64,000 nt of DNA, taken from PALSA-505 sp963699015. GTDB lineage: Bacteria; Actinomycetota; Actinomycetes; Streptosporangiales; Streptosporangiaceae. Below are positions 42,315 to 51,367 of the stretch, piece by piece. Position numbers and translations under genes: made by a program. Each line of letters opens with the position of its first letter. The first letter of the stretch is position 1. The notes under the pieces are model-generated. The model ran no database searches, was not told the origin of the DNA, and worked only from the letters and a program-made list of their open reading frames with translations. The stretch spans positions 930,001 to 994,000 of the forward strand of contig CAVOSX010000002.1 of NCBI GenBank assembly GCA_963699015.1, in the 5' to 3' direction.

Positions 42315-43289
42315 TCAGGACCGGAGCTTGGGCAGCACCTCGGCGCCGATCTCAGCGATCGTGGCGATCGGGTCGGCCGTGCAGACCTGGATGGAGACGA
42401 TGTCGGCGCCGACGTCGTGGACCAGCGGCCGGTAAGCCTCCACCAGCGCGGCGGGCTCAGTGATGCACGCGTAGCTGCCCAGCACCTCGGCCCGGTCCAT
42501 CTCGTCCGCCCGGAACCGCAGCTCGGCCGGGTCTGCCGCCTCAAGCCTGCCGGGGGCGCGCAGCCCGCGCATCGGCGACAGCGCCTGCCAGAACTCGTCT
42601 TCGCTGCCCCCCAGCACGGTCCACCGGGTAGCCATCACGAGCTGAGAACCGCCCCGTTCCGCGGCCGCGCGCCGGTACGGCTCGATGATGTTCCTGACCG
42701 TGTCCTGCGGATCCTTCACGCTGGTGATCAGGCCGTCGGCGAACTGGCCGGCGAACGCGGCCGACTTCGGGCCGCCCGCGGCCATCAGCACCGGCACCTG
42801 ATGCACCGGGGGGGAGTACAGACGGGCGCTGTCGGTCTGGTAGTACGTGCCGTCGAAGGTGAGCTTCTCGCCGGCGAACAGCCGGTGCATGATCTCCAGC
42901 GCCTCCCGCATGCGATCTTGCCGCTCGCGGTAGGGAGGAAAGTCGAAGCCCAGCGGGCGCTCGTTGATGGCCTCGCCGGTTCCGGCGCCGAGCAGGAACC
43001 GGCCGCCGGACAGCCGGTCCACGGTAGCGGCGGCCTGGGCGATCAGGCCCGGGTGGTAGTGGAACAGCGGGCAGGTGACCGAGGTCCCGAGCTGCACCCG
43101 CCGGGTCCGGGCGGCCACCGCGCCCAGCCAGGACCACACGAAGCCCGCAGCGGAATTGTCATCCACCCACGGATGGAAGTGGTCTGACCCGAGCACCACG
43201 TCGAACCCGGCCTCCTCGGCCGCGACCGCCTGCTCGACCAGCTCTTCGGGCTGGTAAGCCTCATGGCTGCACAGCCATGCGAATTTCAC
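42315..43289 (-). CDS. LLM-class F420-dependent oxidoreductase (Fgd-like, TIGR03557 type)
   Basis: A 324-aa enzyme close to F420-dependent glucose-6-phosphate dehydrogenase: GFDVVLGSDHFHPWVDDNSAAGFVWSWLGA, LGTSVTCPLFHYHPGLIAQAAATVDRLSGGRFLLGAGTGEAINE and PVLMAAGGPKSAAFAGQFADGLITSVKDP. SDHFHPW and GTGEAINE are signatures of this subgroup, where His and Glu flank the F420 ring. The substrate of the TIGR03557 branch is not known. It stands alone between corA and the DUF2461 gene. Confidence 0.88.
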   Translation of the reverse strand: MKFAWLCSHEAYQPEELVEQAVAAEEAGFDVVLGSDHFHPWVDDNSAAGFVWSWLGAVAARTRRVQLGTSVTCPLFHYHPGLIAQAAATVDRLSGGRFLLGAGTGEAINERPLGFDFPPYRERQDRMREALEIMHRLFAGEKLTFDGTYYQTDSARLYSPPVHQVPVLMAAGGPKSAAFAGQFADGLITSVKDPQDTVRNIIEPYRRAAAERGGSQLVMATRWTVLGGSEDEFWQALSPMRGLRAPGRLEAADPAELRFRADEMDRAEVLGSYACITEPAALVEAYRPLVHDVGADIVSIQVCTADPIATIAEIGAEVLPKLRS

Positions 43290-43442
43290 GCGATCACCCT
43301 GAATTCTCCGGCGACTTCAGCACCAGGCATGCCGGGATCGTATCAACGCGCGTGGCCGGCCAGGCGCAGGCCGGCCTGCCGGGTAGCTCGCGGGTAGCAT
43401 GACCAGCCAGATCGAAATCCTGGCCAGCTGATCGGGGAACCT

Positions 43443-44102
43443 GTGACCTTCAGCGGATGGCCTGCCGAGGCGCTGGAGTTCTACGAAGGCCTGGCGGCCG
43501 ATAACACCAAGTCCTACTGGACCGCGCACAAGGCGCGCTACGAGCGGGACGTGCACGCGCCGATGGCCGCGCTGCTCGCGGAGCTGGAGCCCGAGTTCGG
43601 CGAAGGAAAGATCTTCCGTCCGTACCGCGATGTCCGGTTCAGCGCCGACAAGTCGCCGTACAAGACGGCCATCGCCGCCACCCTGGCCGGCGGCGGCTAC
43701 ATCCAGCTGTCCGCCACCGGGCTCGCGGCGGGCGGCGGGATGTACCACATGGCCCCCGATCAGCTGGAGCGCTACCGCCGCGCGGTCGCCGGCGATCTCG
43801 CCGGCGAGGAGCTGCGCAAGGTCATCGCGGGGATGCAGCAGCATGACGTCGCGGTCACCGGCCACGAGAGCCTGAAGACCGCGCCGCGCGGCTACCCCAG
43901 GGACCACCCGCGCGCTGACCTGCTCCGGCACAAGGGCCTGATCGCGTGGCAGGAGTGGCCGGCCGCCGCCTGGCTGGGCACGGCGGCGGCGAAGGGCCGG
44001 GTGACCGGGTTCCTGCGCGCCACCCGCCCGCTCTGCGAATGGCTGGACGCCCGCGTCGGCGACAGCGAGATGGCCAGGCAGGCGCCGGGCGCCCGGGGAT
44101 GA
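43443..44102 (+). CDS. DUF2461 family protein
   Basis: A 219-aa protein: FYEGLAADNTKSYWTAHKARYERDVHAPM, EFGEGKIFRPYRDVRFSADKSPYKTAIAAT, MYHMAPDQLERYRRAV and CEWLDARVG are the conserved blocks of DUF2461, a widespread single-domain family without known function. The RxxRDxRFSxDKxPYK segment is the family hallmark. Its stop overlaps the next ATG (ATGA), so the two genes are coupled. Confidence 0.88.
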   Translation: MTFSGWPAEALEFYEGLAADNTKSYWTAHKARYERDVHAPMAALLAELEPEFGEGKIFRPYRDVRFSADKSPYKTAIAATLAGGGYIQLSATGLAAGGGMYHMAPDQLERYRRAVAGDLAGEELRKVIAGMQQHDVAVTGHESLKTAPRGYPRDHPRADLLRHKGLIAWQEWPAAAWLGTAAAKGRVTGFLRATRPLCEWLDARVGDSEMARQAPGARG

Positions 44103-44926
44103 CGGCCGCGCCGGGTAGCGTGGACGCCATGCCCGGCGACGTTGACTTTCACGAGCACCTGGGCCGGGAATCGGCACGCTTCGCCACGGCCATCCAGGAC
44201 GCGTCACCGCAGGCACCCGTGCCTGCGTGCCCGGACTGGACTGCCGATGACCTGCTCTGGCACCTCGCGGAGGTGCAGTTCTTCTGGACTGCCGTCGTCC
44301 GGGAGAACCTGCCGCGCGCCGAGGCCGAGAAGCTCACCCCGCCGCGGCCCGGCGACCGGGCAGGCCTGCTCGCCTGCTACCGGCGCGCGAGCCGCGGCCT
44401 CGGCGAGATCCTGGCCGCGACCAGCCCGGACACCCCAGCCTGGACCTGGTCAGATGACCACACCGTCGGATTCATCGTGCGCCGCCAGGCGCATGAGGCA
44501 CTCATCCACCGGGTCGACGCGGAGCTCACCGCAGGCGGCCGGACCCCGATCGACGCCCGGCTGGCGGCCGACGGGGTCGATGAGGGACTGCGGGTGATGT
44601 ACGGGGCATGTCCCGGCTGGGGCACGGTCACGCCCGCTCCCGGGCGGACTGTCCGGATCCGGGCCACCGACACCGGTCACTCGTGGCTGGTGACGCTGGG
44701 CCGGTTCACCGGCACCGACCCGGACGAGGGGAATACCTGCGACGAGCCGGGCATCCACGTGGCCCGGACCGATAGCGGCGGGCCGGCCAGAGCCGAGATC
44801 AGCGGCGCCGCCGCCGACCTGGACTGCTGGCTGTGGCACCGGCCGCCGGCCGGACCGGTGCACCGCTCGGGCGATACCGGCGTGCTCGGCGGCTTCGACG
44901 AGGTCATCAGGCCGGGCATCAACTGA
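44099..44926 (+). CDS. Maleylpyruvate isomerase-family mycothiol-dependent enzyme
   Basis: A 275-aa DinB/MDMPI-fold protein: HLGRESARFATAIQDASPQAPVPACPDWTADDLLWHLAEVQFFW carries the metal-binding His. VRRQAHEALIHRVDAELTAGG supplies the second His pair. A C-terminal SCP2-like domain follows (TDTGHSWLVTLGRF ... ISGAAADLDCWLWHR). These enzymes use mycothiol as cofactor for isomerisation or transfer. A downstream in-frame ATG at 44129 (MPGDVDFHEHL) is an alternative start. Coupled to the DUF2461 gene. Confidence 0.87.
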   Translation: MTAAPGSVDAMPGDVDFHEHLGRESARFATAIQDASPQAPVPACPDWTADDLLWHLAEVQFFWTAVVRENLPRAEAEKLTPPRPGDRAGLLACYRRASRGLGEILAATSPDTPAWTWSDDHTVGFIVRRQAHEALIHRVDAELTAGGRTPIDARLAADGVDEGLRVMYGACPGWGTVTPAPGRTVRIRATDTGHSWLVTLGRFTGTDPDEGNTCDEPGIHVARTDSGGPARAEISGAAADLDCWLWHRPPAGPVHRSGDTGVLGGFDEVIRPGIN

Positions 44927-44951
44927 CTCAGGAAACACTGACTCAGGAAAC
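44922..44951 (+). repeat. 15-bp tandem duplication at a stop codon
   Basis: ACTGACTCAGGAAAC occurs twice in tandem. The first copy contains the TGA of the mycothiol-dependent enzyme. Looks like a recent slippage duplication. Confidence 0.7.
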
Positions 44952-45003
44952 AACGGGCAGGCCCGGGCTGGGAGGGAGCCTGCGAACACGCCCCGCGGTG
45001 ATG

Positions 45004-45051
45004 TTGATGGGCGGTTAGGTGTTCACGGGTGAACACCAACGGCGCCATCAA
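45004..45051. terminator. 48-bp interrupted palindrome between converging genes
   Basis: Outer arms TTGATGG/CCATCAA and inner arms GGTGTTCAC/GTGAACACC (2-base centre) give one long stem interrupted by a 7-base unpaired stretch per side. It lies between two genes that converge, so a bidirectional terminator is the simplest reading. The inner 20-bp palindrome would also suit a dimeric regulator. Confidence 0.6.
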
Positions 45052-45095
45052 CCCCCTTGCCCCGGCCTGTGGGGGAGGGGGCGCGACGGCGGCGC

Positions 45096-45293
45096 CTACA
45101 GGTCGTCGTCCGGGGGAGCGTTCGTGTCACGGAGGGCGGCGCGCAGCGCGGTTTCCGCGGCGTCGGCCGCCGTCCTGGCGGTCAGCGCGCTCGTGTGCGC
45201 CCGGTCGATGTGACCCAGGCCGATGCAGTCGAACGCCACCTGGGCGTCGTGAATGGCCTGCTCGAGCTGGCGCGAGGCCTCATCAAGGCTCAT
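45096..45293 (-). CDS. Small helical protein (65 aa)
   Basis: MSLDEASRQLEQAIHDAQ followed by VAFDCIGLGHIDRAHTSALTARTAADAAETALRAALRD and an acidic Pro/Asp end. It predicts two amphipathic helices. CAGGAGGG lies 6 bases before the ATG, supporting a real gene. No family recognised. It is divergent from the biotin carboxylase gene. Confidence 0.6.
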   Translation of the reverse strand: MSLDEASRQLEQAIHDAQVAFDCIGLGHIDRAHTSALTARTAADAAETALRAALRDTNAPPDDDL

Positions 45294-45459
45294 CGTGTCC
45301 CTCCTGGGGGTGCGCAGACCTGCATGGCGTACGTCGCCGCATCGGCAGGATAGCGTCGGCCAGCCGCGACGCGGGCCTGGTCGGGCGATTGACCGCAGGT
45401 GACGGCGAGGCGGGCGCCCGGCCGGGCCGGGTCCGTCGGTAGGGTTGACGCCGCAGTCC

Positions 45460-45501
45460 GGACCCGGGGCACAGCGAGGCTGGACCCGGGCACAGCGAGG
45501 C
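45460..45501 (+). repeat. Tandem 20-22 bp repeat upstream of the biotin carboxylase
   Basis: GGACCCGGGGCACAGCGAGG is followed directly by a second copy with one G fewer. Lies 31 bases before the start codon, in the leader. Confidence 0.6.
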
Positions 45502-45531
45502 CGGACGCACGCGCACGCCGGAGGGCAGCTG

Positions 45532-46893
45532 ATGGAGCCGACGCCGGTCACCGCCCGGCCGCTGCGCCGGGTGCTCGTGGCCAACCGGGGCGAGATCGCG
45601 GTCCGCGTCATCAGGGCCTGTCACCTGGTCGGCGCCGAGGCGGTGGCCGTGTACTCCGAGGCGGACGCGGATGCGCCGCACGTGCGCAAGGCCGACGACT
45701 CCCGCCTGATCGGGCCGCCGCAGGCCGCCCGTAGTTACCTGGACGCCGACGCGCTGATCGCGGCAGCGAAGGACGCCGGAGCCGATGCCGTCCATCCCGG
45801 CTACGGGTTTCTCAGCGAGAACGCCGCATTCGCGCGGGCGGTGACCTCGGCCGGGCTGACGTTCGTCGGGCCGCCCGCCGCTGCCATCGCGGCGATGGGC
45901 GACAAGGCGCGGGCCCGGGGGTTGGCTGAGGAGGCGGGCGTCCCGCTCGTGCCGGGCAGCGGACTGGTCGGCGGCGTGGACGAGGCGGTCGCGGCGGCTG
46001 CCAGGATCGGCTATCCGGTGCTGGTCAAGGCGGCCGCGGGCGGCGGCGGGCGCGGTATCCGGCCGGCCGCCGACGAGGCCGCGCTGCGCTCGGTGCTGCC
46101 GGCCGCCCAGCGGGAGGCGGCCGCGTCGTTCGGCAGCGATGCGGTGTACGTGGAACGGAGCCTTTCGGAGGCCCGGCACATCGAGGTGCAGGTGCTCGCC
46201 GACCATTTCGGCACGGTCGTGCACTGCTACGAGCGGGACTGCTCGCTGCAGCGACGGCGGCAGAAGCTGTTCGAGGAGGCTCCCGCGCCCGGGCTGTCGC
46301 CCGGCCTGCGCGACCGGATGACCACGGCGGCGGCGCGGCTCGCACGGCGGGTCGGCTACGCGGGCGCGGGCACGGTGGAGTTCCTCGTGACCTCCGGCGA
46401 CTTCTACTTCATGGAGATGAACACCCGAATCCAGGTGGAGCACCCGATCACCGAGCTGGTCACCGGCCTCGACCTGGTCGCCGAGCAGTTGCGGGTGGCA
46501 GCGGGCCAGCCGCTATCGGTCCGGCAGGAAGACATCGGCGTGCGCGGTCACGCGGTGGAGTGCCGCATCAATGCCGAAGACCCGGACAAGAAGTTCATGC
46601 CGCGGCCAGGCACGGTCACTTCGCTCGAACTGCCGGGCGGACCCGGCATCCGGATCGACCACGCGCTGGCTCCGGGGACCACCATCCCTCCGTTCTACGA
46701 CTCGCTCGTGGCCAAGCTGTGCGCCTGGGGCAGCAGCAGGCCGCAGGCGCTGGACCGGGCCAGCCAGGCGCTCGCGGAACTGGAGATCGGCGGGCTGACC
46801 ACGACGGCGGCGCTGCACCGGCGGCTGCTCGAGGTGCCGGACGTGCGGTCCGGCCGCTACCACACGGCCTGGCTCGAAAACTTCCTGGGCTGA
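45532..46893 (+). CDS. accC: Biotin carboxylase (acetyl/propionyl-CoA carboxylase subunit)
   Basis: A 453-aa ATP-grasp enzyme that carboxylates biotin on a carrier protein. N-terminal RRVLVANRGEIAVRVIRACHLVGAEAVAVYSEADADAPH, VHPGYGFLSENAAFARA, glycine-rich ATP loop VKAAAGGGGRGIR, EMNTRIQVEHPITELVTG and VECRINAEDP. No biotinyl domain is fused, unlike the long actinobacterial AccA/PccA type, so it needs a separate BCCP, not seen nearby. GGAGGGCAGCTG precedes the ATG. Symbol reflects the family; the exact acyl-CoA is unknown. Confidence 0.9.
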   Translation: MEPTPVTARPLRRVLVANRGEIAVRVIRACHLVGAEAVAVYSEADADAPHVRKADDSRLIGPPQAARSYLDADALIAAAKDAGADAVHPGYGFLSENAAFARAVTSAGLTFVGPPAAAIAAMGDKARARGLAEEAGVPLVPGSGLVGGVDEAVAAAARIGYPVLVKAAAGGGGRGIRPAADEAALRSVLPAAQREAAASFGSDAVYVERSLSEARHIEVQVLADHFGTVVHCYERDCSLQRRRQKLFEEAPAPGLSPGLRDRMTTAAARLARRVGYAGAGTVEFLVTSGDFYFMEMNTRIQVEHPITELVTGLDLVAEQLRVAAGQPLSVRQEDIGVRGHAVECRINAEDPDKKFMPRPGTVTSLELPGGPGIRIDHALAPGTTIPPFYDSLVAKLCAWGSSRPQALDRASQALAELEIGGLTTTAALHRRLLEVPDVRSGRYHTAWLENFLG

Positions 46894-47207
46894 TCCGCCC
46901 CGTGGTCAGGCGGGTCCGGTTCTGAAACCGCGCCTGCGCAGCCGGTGACATCGCACCGGTGAGTGAACCGCGCCGCTTTACCGCCCGTTGGAATCTTGTT
47001 GGGATTGTCTTGGTCCGTAAGCGGCCGCCGGCCCGCCCGAGGGGGGCCGGCCGGCGAAGGCCGGACGGGCGTGTCGGGGGAACAGTGAGTTCGTTGATGG
47101 CGGAGTTGACGGGGGGCCAGGCGTATCCTCGGCTTGACACAGCCTTGGGGATGTTTTTGCCGGTCTGGGCGCGAGCGGATGACTCGCGCGCGGCGGATAA
47201 GGGGAGC
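46894..47207. other. 314-bp leader region of the LuxR-type regulator
   Basis: The downstream gene's frame is open across it, but there is no RBS for an upstream start. It contains a GC stem region (GGCCGCCGGCC ... GGCCGGCCGGCG) and a perfect TTGACA at 47134 with no good -10 at the right distance. Promoter position remains uncertain. Confidence 0.35.
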
Positions 47208-50200
47208 ATGGCCGGGTCGCAGGTCTTCGTCGGCCGTGCGCACGAGCTGTCCGGCCTGCGGTCAGCGCTGGACGGGAATACCCGCCTGCTGCTGGTGGTG
47301 GGGGACGCAGGCGTGGGCAAGACCCGGTTCGTGGCCGAGGGCCTGCGGTCGGCCGGCGGGCTGGCGTCGGCCTGGGGGGCATGCCTCCCGCTGGCCGAGA
47401 AGCTGCCGTTCCTGCCGGTCGCGGAGACGCTGGACGCGCTGAGCCGGCTGGACGGCGGCGCGGTGTTCGAGCGCGCGCTAGACGTGGTTCCGCCGTACGC
47501 CCGGGTGGAGGCGGCCCGGCTGCTGCCCCGGTTGCAGCCTTCCGACACCAGCCAGGGCGGCCGGGCCGAGGGCTGGCAGCGCGGGCGGCTGTTCTCCGGA
47601 GTGGCCGAATTGCTCGCGGCGGTGGCGCGGCAGGGCCAGCTCGTGCTGGTGATCGAGGACCTGCAATGGGCCGACAGCGCGACGCTGGACTTCCTGATCT
47701 TCCTGACCCGGGCGGGCCGCAGCGACGCGATGACCGTGGTGGCGACCTGCCGCAGCGATGAGATGGCGGTGGAACCGCAGGTGGCCGGCTGGCTCGCGCA
47801 CATGCGGGGCGGCGGCCAGGTGGCGGAGATCCGGCTCGGCCCGCTGTCCCGCGACGAGGTCGCGCAGCAGGTCGCCGGGCTGATGGGCGGCCCGCCGCGG
47901 GCGGGAGTGGCCGACGAGGTATATGCCCGCAGCGAGGGGAACCCGTTCTTTGCCGAGCAGCTCGTGGCCGACGTGCTGGCCAGGCCGGCCGGAACCGGGC
48001 TAGGCCGGCCTGGCGGGCTGCCCACCCGGCTGGCCGAGCTGCTGACCGCCCGGGCCAGCGGCTGCGGCCCCGACGCGCGCGCGGTGCTGGCCGCGCTCGC
48101 GGTGGCCGGGTGCCCGCTGACCGAGGACCAGCTGTCCGGCGTGGCCGGGCTCGGCGCCGAAGCGCTGCGGGCGGGGCTGCAGGAGCTGACCGCCGCCCGG
48201 CTGCTGGCCGAGACCGAGCCCGACGGGCGGTACCGGGCCCGGCACGCGCTGCTGGCCGAAGCCGTGGCCGGCGGGCTGCTGCCCGGCGAGCGGCTGGCGC
48301 TGCACGAGCGCACCGCGCGGGCGCTTGAGGCGGCCGGCGAGGAGGGGCTGGCCGCCGAGGCGGCCGACCACTGGGCCGCGGCCGGCCGCGTCACCGAGGA
48401 ACTGCGCGCCAGGGTCACGGCCGGCGTGGCCGCCGAGCGGGTCTTCGGCTATGCCGAGGCGGCGGCGCACTGGCAGCGCGCCATCGAGCTGGGCCAGGCC
48501 GAGCCGGCGGCCGGCGAGCAGGCCGGGATATCGCTGCCCGGGCTATACGTGCGGGCCATCGACGCCCGCTACGTCTCGGGCCGGGCCGAGGATGCCAGCG
48601 CGCTCGCCGAAGAGGCCTACCGCCGGTTCGCCGGCCACCAGGATCCGGCCACTAACGCGATCATCCATGAGCGCGCCGCGCGGTTCCGGGGGCTGGCCGC
48701 CGCGTATCTCGGCGGGCAGCAGGCGCCCGGCCCCAGCGTCGAGCTCATCACCGAGGCGCTGCGCCTGTTCGAGCAGGCACCGCCGTCGGCCGAGCACGCC
48801 GAGGCCCTGTTCTACTACGGGCATTTCCTTTTCGTCGGCCAGGGACAGGTCGAGAACGGCATCAACGCGGTCAACCGGGGGCTGGAAATCGCCGAGGCGG
48901 CAGGCGCGACGGCGCTGGTCCCCCGGCTGCTGTCCATCTTCGCCTACCACCAGTTCCTGCAGGGGCAGATGGACAAGGGGTTCGCCGTGCTGCGGCGGTG
49001 CCAGGCGCTGACCGGGTCGGCCGGGGACAGCGAGGCCGGCATCCTGATCGATATCTACGAGAGCGACGTACTGCTCAAGACGGCGAAATTCACCGCCGCC
49101 GCCGACGTGGCGCGGGGCGGCCTGCGGGACGCCCGCCAGGCCGGCCTGGAAGACTTCTGGAACAGCGCCATCCTGTCCGCCAACGCCGCCGAGGCCCTCG
49201 TGGCCCAGGGCCGCACGGCCGAAGCCGGGGAGCTGGTCGACCCGCTGACCGAGGAGACGCCCACCGTCGATCACTGGCTGGTGCACCTGTACCGCGTCGA
49301 GATCGACCTGCTGCGCGGCGACATCGAGGCCGCGCAGCGGCGCCAGCAGCAGATCCGCGACCTCATCGGGCACGTCGCGAACTTCGACCGGTCCCGTGAG
49401 GCGGCGCAGCGCAGCGCCGAGCTGGCGCTGTGGGCCGCCCGGCCGGACGAGGCGCTGGCGGAGGCGCAGCGGGCGGCCGCGCAGGTCGAAGGCTCGCAGT
49501 GGGGGATCTTCTGCGGGCGCCTGCTGACCGCCGGGATGCGGGCCTGCGCCGACCTCGCCGAGCTGGCCCGGGCGCGGCGCGACGAGTCCGCCGCCGAAGC
49601 GGCCGTGACGGCCGGCCAGGCGCTGGCCGCCGCGGTGGCCGGGATGACGATCAATCCGTTCGCCGACCACCCGTTCGTGGCCGCCATCCCGGCCGAGCGT
49701 GCCACCTGGGACGCCGAGCGCTCCCGGCTGACGGGATCCGGCGACCCCGGGGCCTGGAGCGCCGCGGTGAAAGCGTGGGCGGAGCTGCGCTGGCCGCACC
49801 GGGCCGGCTACGCCGGCTGGCGGCACGCCGAAGCGCTGCTCAACGAGGGCCGGACGCGCGAGGCGGCCGGCGCCCTGCGGGCCGCCGCCGAGGCGGCCGA
49901 GGGTCACGCCCCGCTGCTGGCCGAGATCCGCAAGCTGGCCCGGCGTGCCCGGATCCCGCTCGGCGCGGTCTGCGGGCCGCCGCCGGGCAAGGCCCCGGCC
50001 ACCCGCCGGCCGCGGGCCGGCACGGGCTGACCGACCGCGAGATGGTCGTGCTCCGGCTGCTCGCGGCCGGGCGGACCAATGCCCAGATCGGCGCCGAACT
50101 GTTCATCAGCCCCAAGACGGCCAGCGTGCACGTGACCAGCATCCTGCGCAAGCTGGGCGTGGCCGGCCGGGTGCAGGCCGCCGGCCTGGCCGAACGAGCC

Positions 50201-50248
50201 GGGCTCCTCGATGATGAGCGGCCTGAGGCGGGTCAGCAGCGGATCTGA
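47208..50248 (+). CDS. LuxR-family ATPase regulator (LAL type), one frameshift
   Basis: About 1013 aa. N-terminal AAA ATPase: FVGRAHELSGLRSAL, Walker A VVGDAGVGKTRFV, Walker B LVLVIEDLQWADSATLDFL. A long TPR-like helical middle follows. The C-terminal LuxR helix-turn-helix is GLTDREMVVLRLLAAGRTNAQIGAELFISPKTASVHVTSILRKLGV. The frame shifts near 50000-50020, just before the HTH, in a GC-rich linker, so an assembly error is likely. LAL regulators often activate secondary-metabolite or sugar-use genes; no such cluster is adjacent. ATG chosen after AAGGGGAGC. Confidence 0.87.
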
Positions 50249-50284
50249 GCAGAAGACCCGCCGCTCCCGGTGCTACGCCAGCGG

Positions 50285-51280
50285 TTACGCCAGCGCCGGG
50301 ATGATGTCGCGGCCGTAGGCGGCCAGGGTCTTGTCCGGCTCGTCGTGCATCAGGTAGACGGCGAACTGGTCTGCGCCCAGCGACGCCAGCTCGCGCAGCC
50401 TGTCCACGTGCGCCGACTCGCTGCCGAGCAGGCAGAACCGGTCCACGATGGCGTCCGGCACGAAGTCCGCGGACTGATTGTCGGCCCGGCCGTGGTGGGA
50501 GTAGTCGTAGCCCTGCCGGCCGGCGATGTAGTCGGTCAGCTCGTGCGGTACCGGACCCGAGGTGCCGTACCTGGCCACCAGGTCGGCGACGTGGTTGCCG
50601 ACCATGCCGCCGAACCAGCGCAGCTGGTCGCGCTGGTGCGGCAGGTCGCTGCCCACGTAGGCGGGGGCCGCGACGCAGATGGTGATCGTCTCCGGGTCGC
50701 GGCCGGCCGCGGCGGCGGCGGCCCGGACGGAGCCGATGGTCCAGCGGGCGATGTGCGGGTCGGCGGTCTGCAGGATGAAGCCGTCGGCCTGCTCGCCGGC
50801 CAGCTTCAGTGCCTTCGGCCCGTAGCCGGCCATCCAGATTTCCAGCTTGCCGTCGCGCACCCAGGGGATCCGGAGCACGGCGCCATCGCAGGTCACCTCG
50901 CGCCCCTCGGCCAGGCCCTTGATCACCCGCATGGCCTCGGACATCGTGGCCAGCGTCGTGGGGCGCCGGCCGATGACCCGCAGCGCGGAGTCGCCGCGCC
51001 CGATGCCGCACACGGTGCGATTGCCGAACGTGTCGTTGAGCGTGGCGAACAGCGAGGCGATGACCGACCAGTCCCTGGTGCCCGGGTTGGTCACCATCGG
51101 CCCGACCATCATCGTCTTGGTCGCGGCCAGGATCAGCGGGTAGATGACGAACGGCTCCTGCCAGAGCACGTGCGAGTCGAACGTCCAGCCGTATCGAAAC
51201 CCGCTGTCCTCGGCCAGGCGCATCCGGTCCACCACGGCCCGGGCCGGCGGATCGGCCTGCAGGACGAGACCGAAGTCCAT
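50285..51280 (-). CDS. LLM F420-dependent oxidoreductase, hydantoinase-associated (TIGR03842 type)
   Basis: A 331-aa LLM enzyme starting MDFGLVLQADPPARAVVDRM, with GFRYGWTFDSHVLWQEPFVIYPLILAAT, VTNPGTRDWSVIASLFATLN, CGIGRGDSALRVIGRRP and WMAGYGPKALKLAGEQADGF. The WTFDSHVLWQEP and GRGDSA motifs identify the branch found beside hydantoinases. It is the last gene of a three-gene minus-strand operon, 87 bases after dihydropyrimidinase. By context it acts on a uracil/dihydropyrimidine-type ring or a breakdown product with F420; the reaction has not been shown here. Confidence 0.88.
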   Translation of the reverse strand: MDFGLVLQADPPARAVVDRMRLAEDSGFRYGWTFDSHVLWQEPFVIYPLILAATKTMMVGPMVTNPGTRDWSVIASLFATLNDTFGNRTVCGIGRGDSALRVIGRRPTTLATMSEAMRVIKGLAEGREVTCDGAVLRIPWVRDGKLEIWMAGYGPKALKLAGEQADGFILQTADPHIARWTIGSVRAAAAAAGRDPETITICVAAPAYVGSDLPHQRDQLRWFGGMVGNHVADLVARYGTSGPVPHELTDYIAGRQGYDYSHHGRADNQSADFVPDAIVDRFCLLGSESAHVDRLRELASLGADQFAVYLMHDEPDKTLAAYGRDIIPALA

Positions 51281-51367
51281 GTCATGGTCCCCCTTAGCTG
51301 GTACTTCCGGTGAGACGGCAACTGCTGTGGCTGACCGGGCTCGCGGTGCCTGCGCCAGGCGTGCGGC

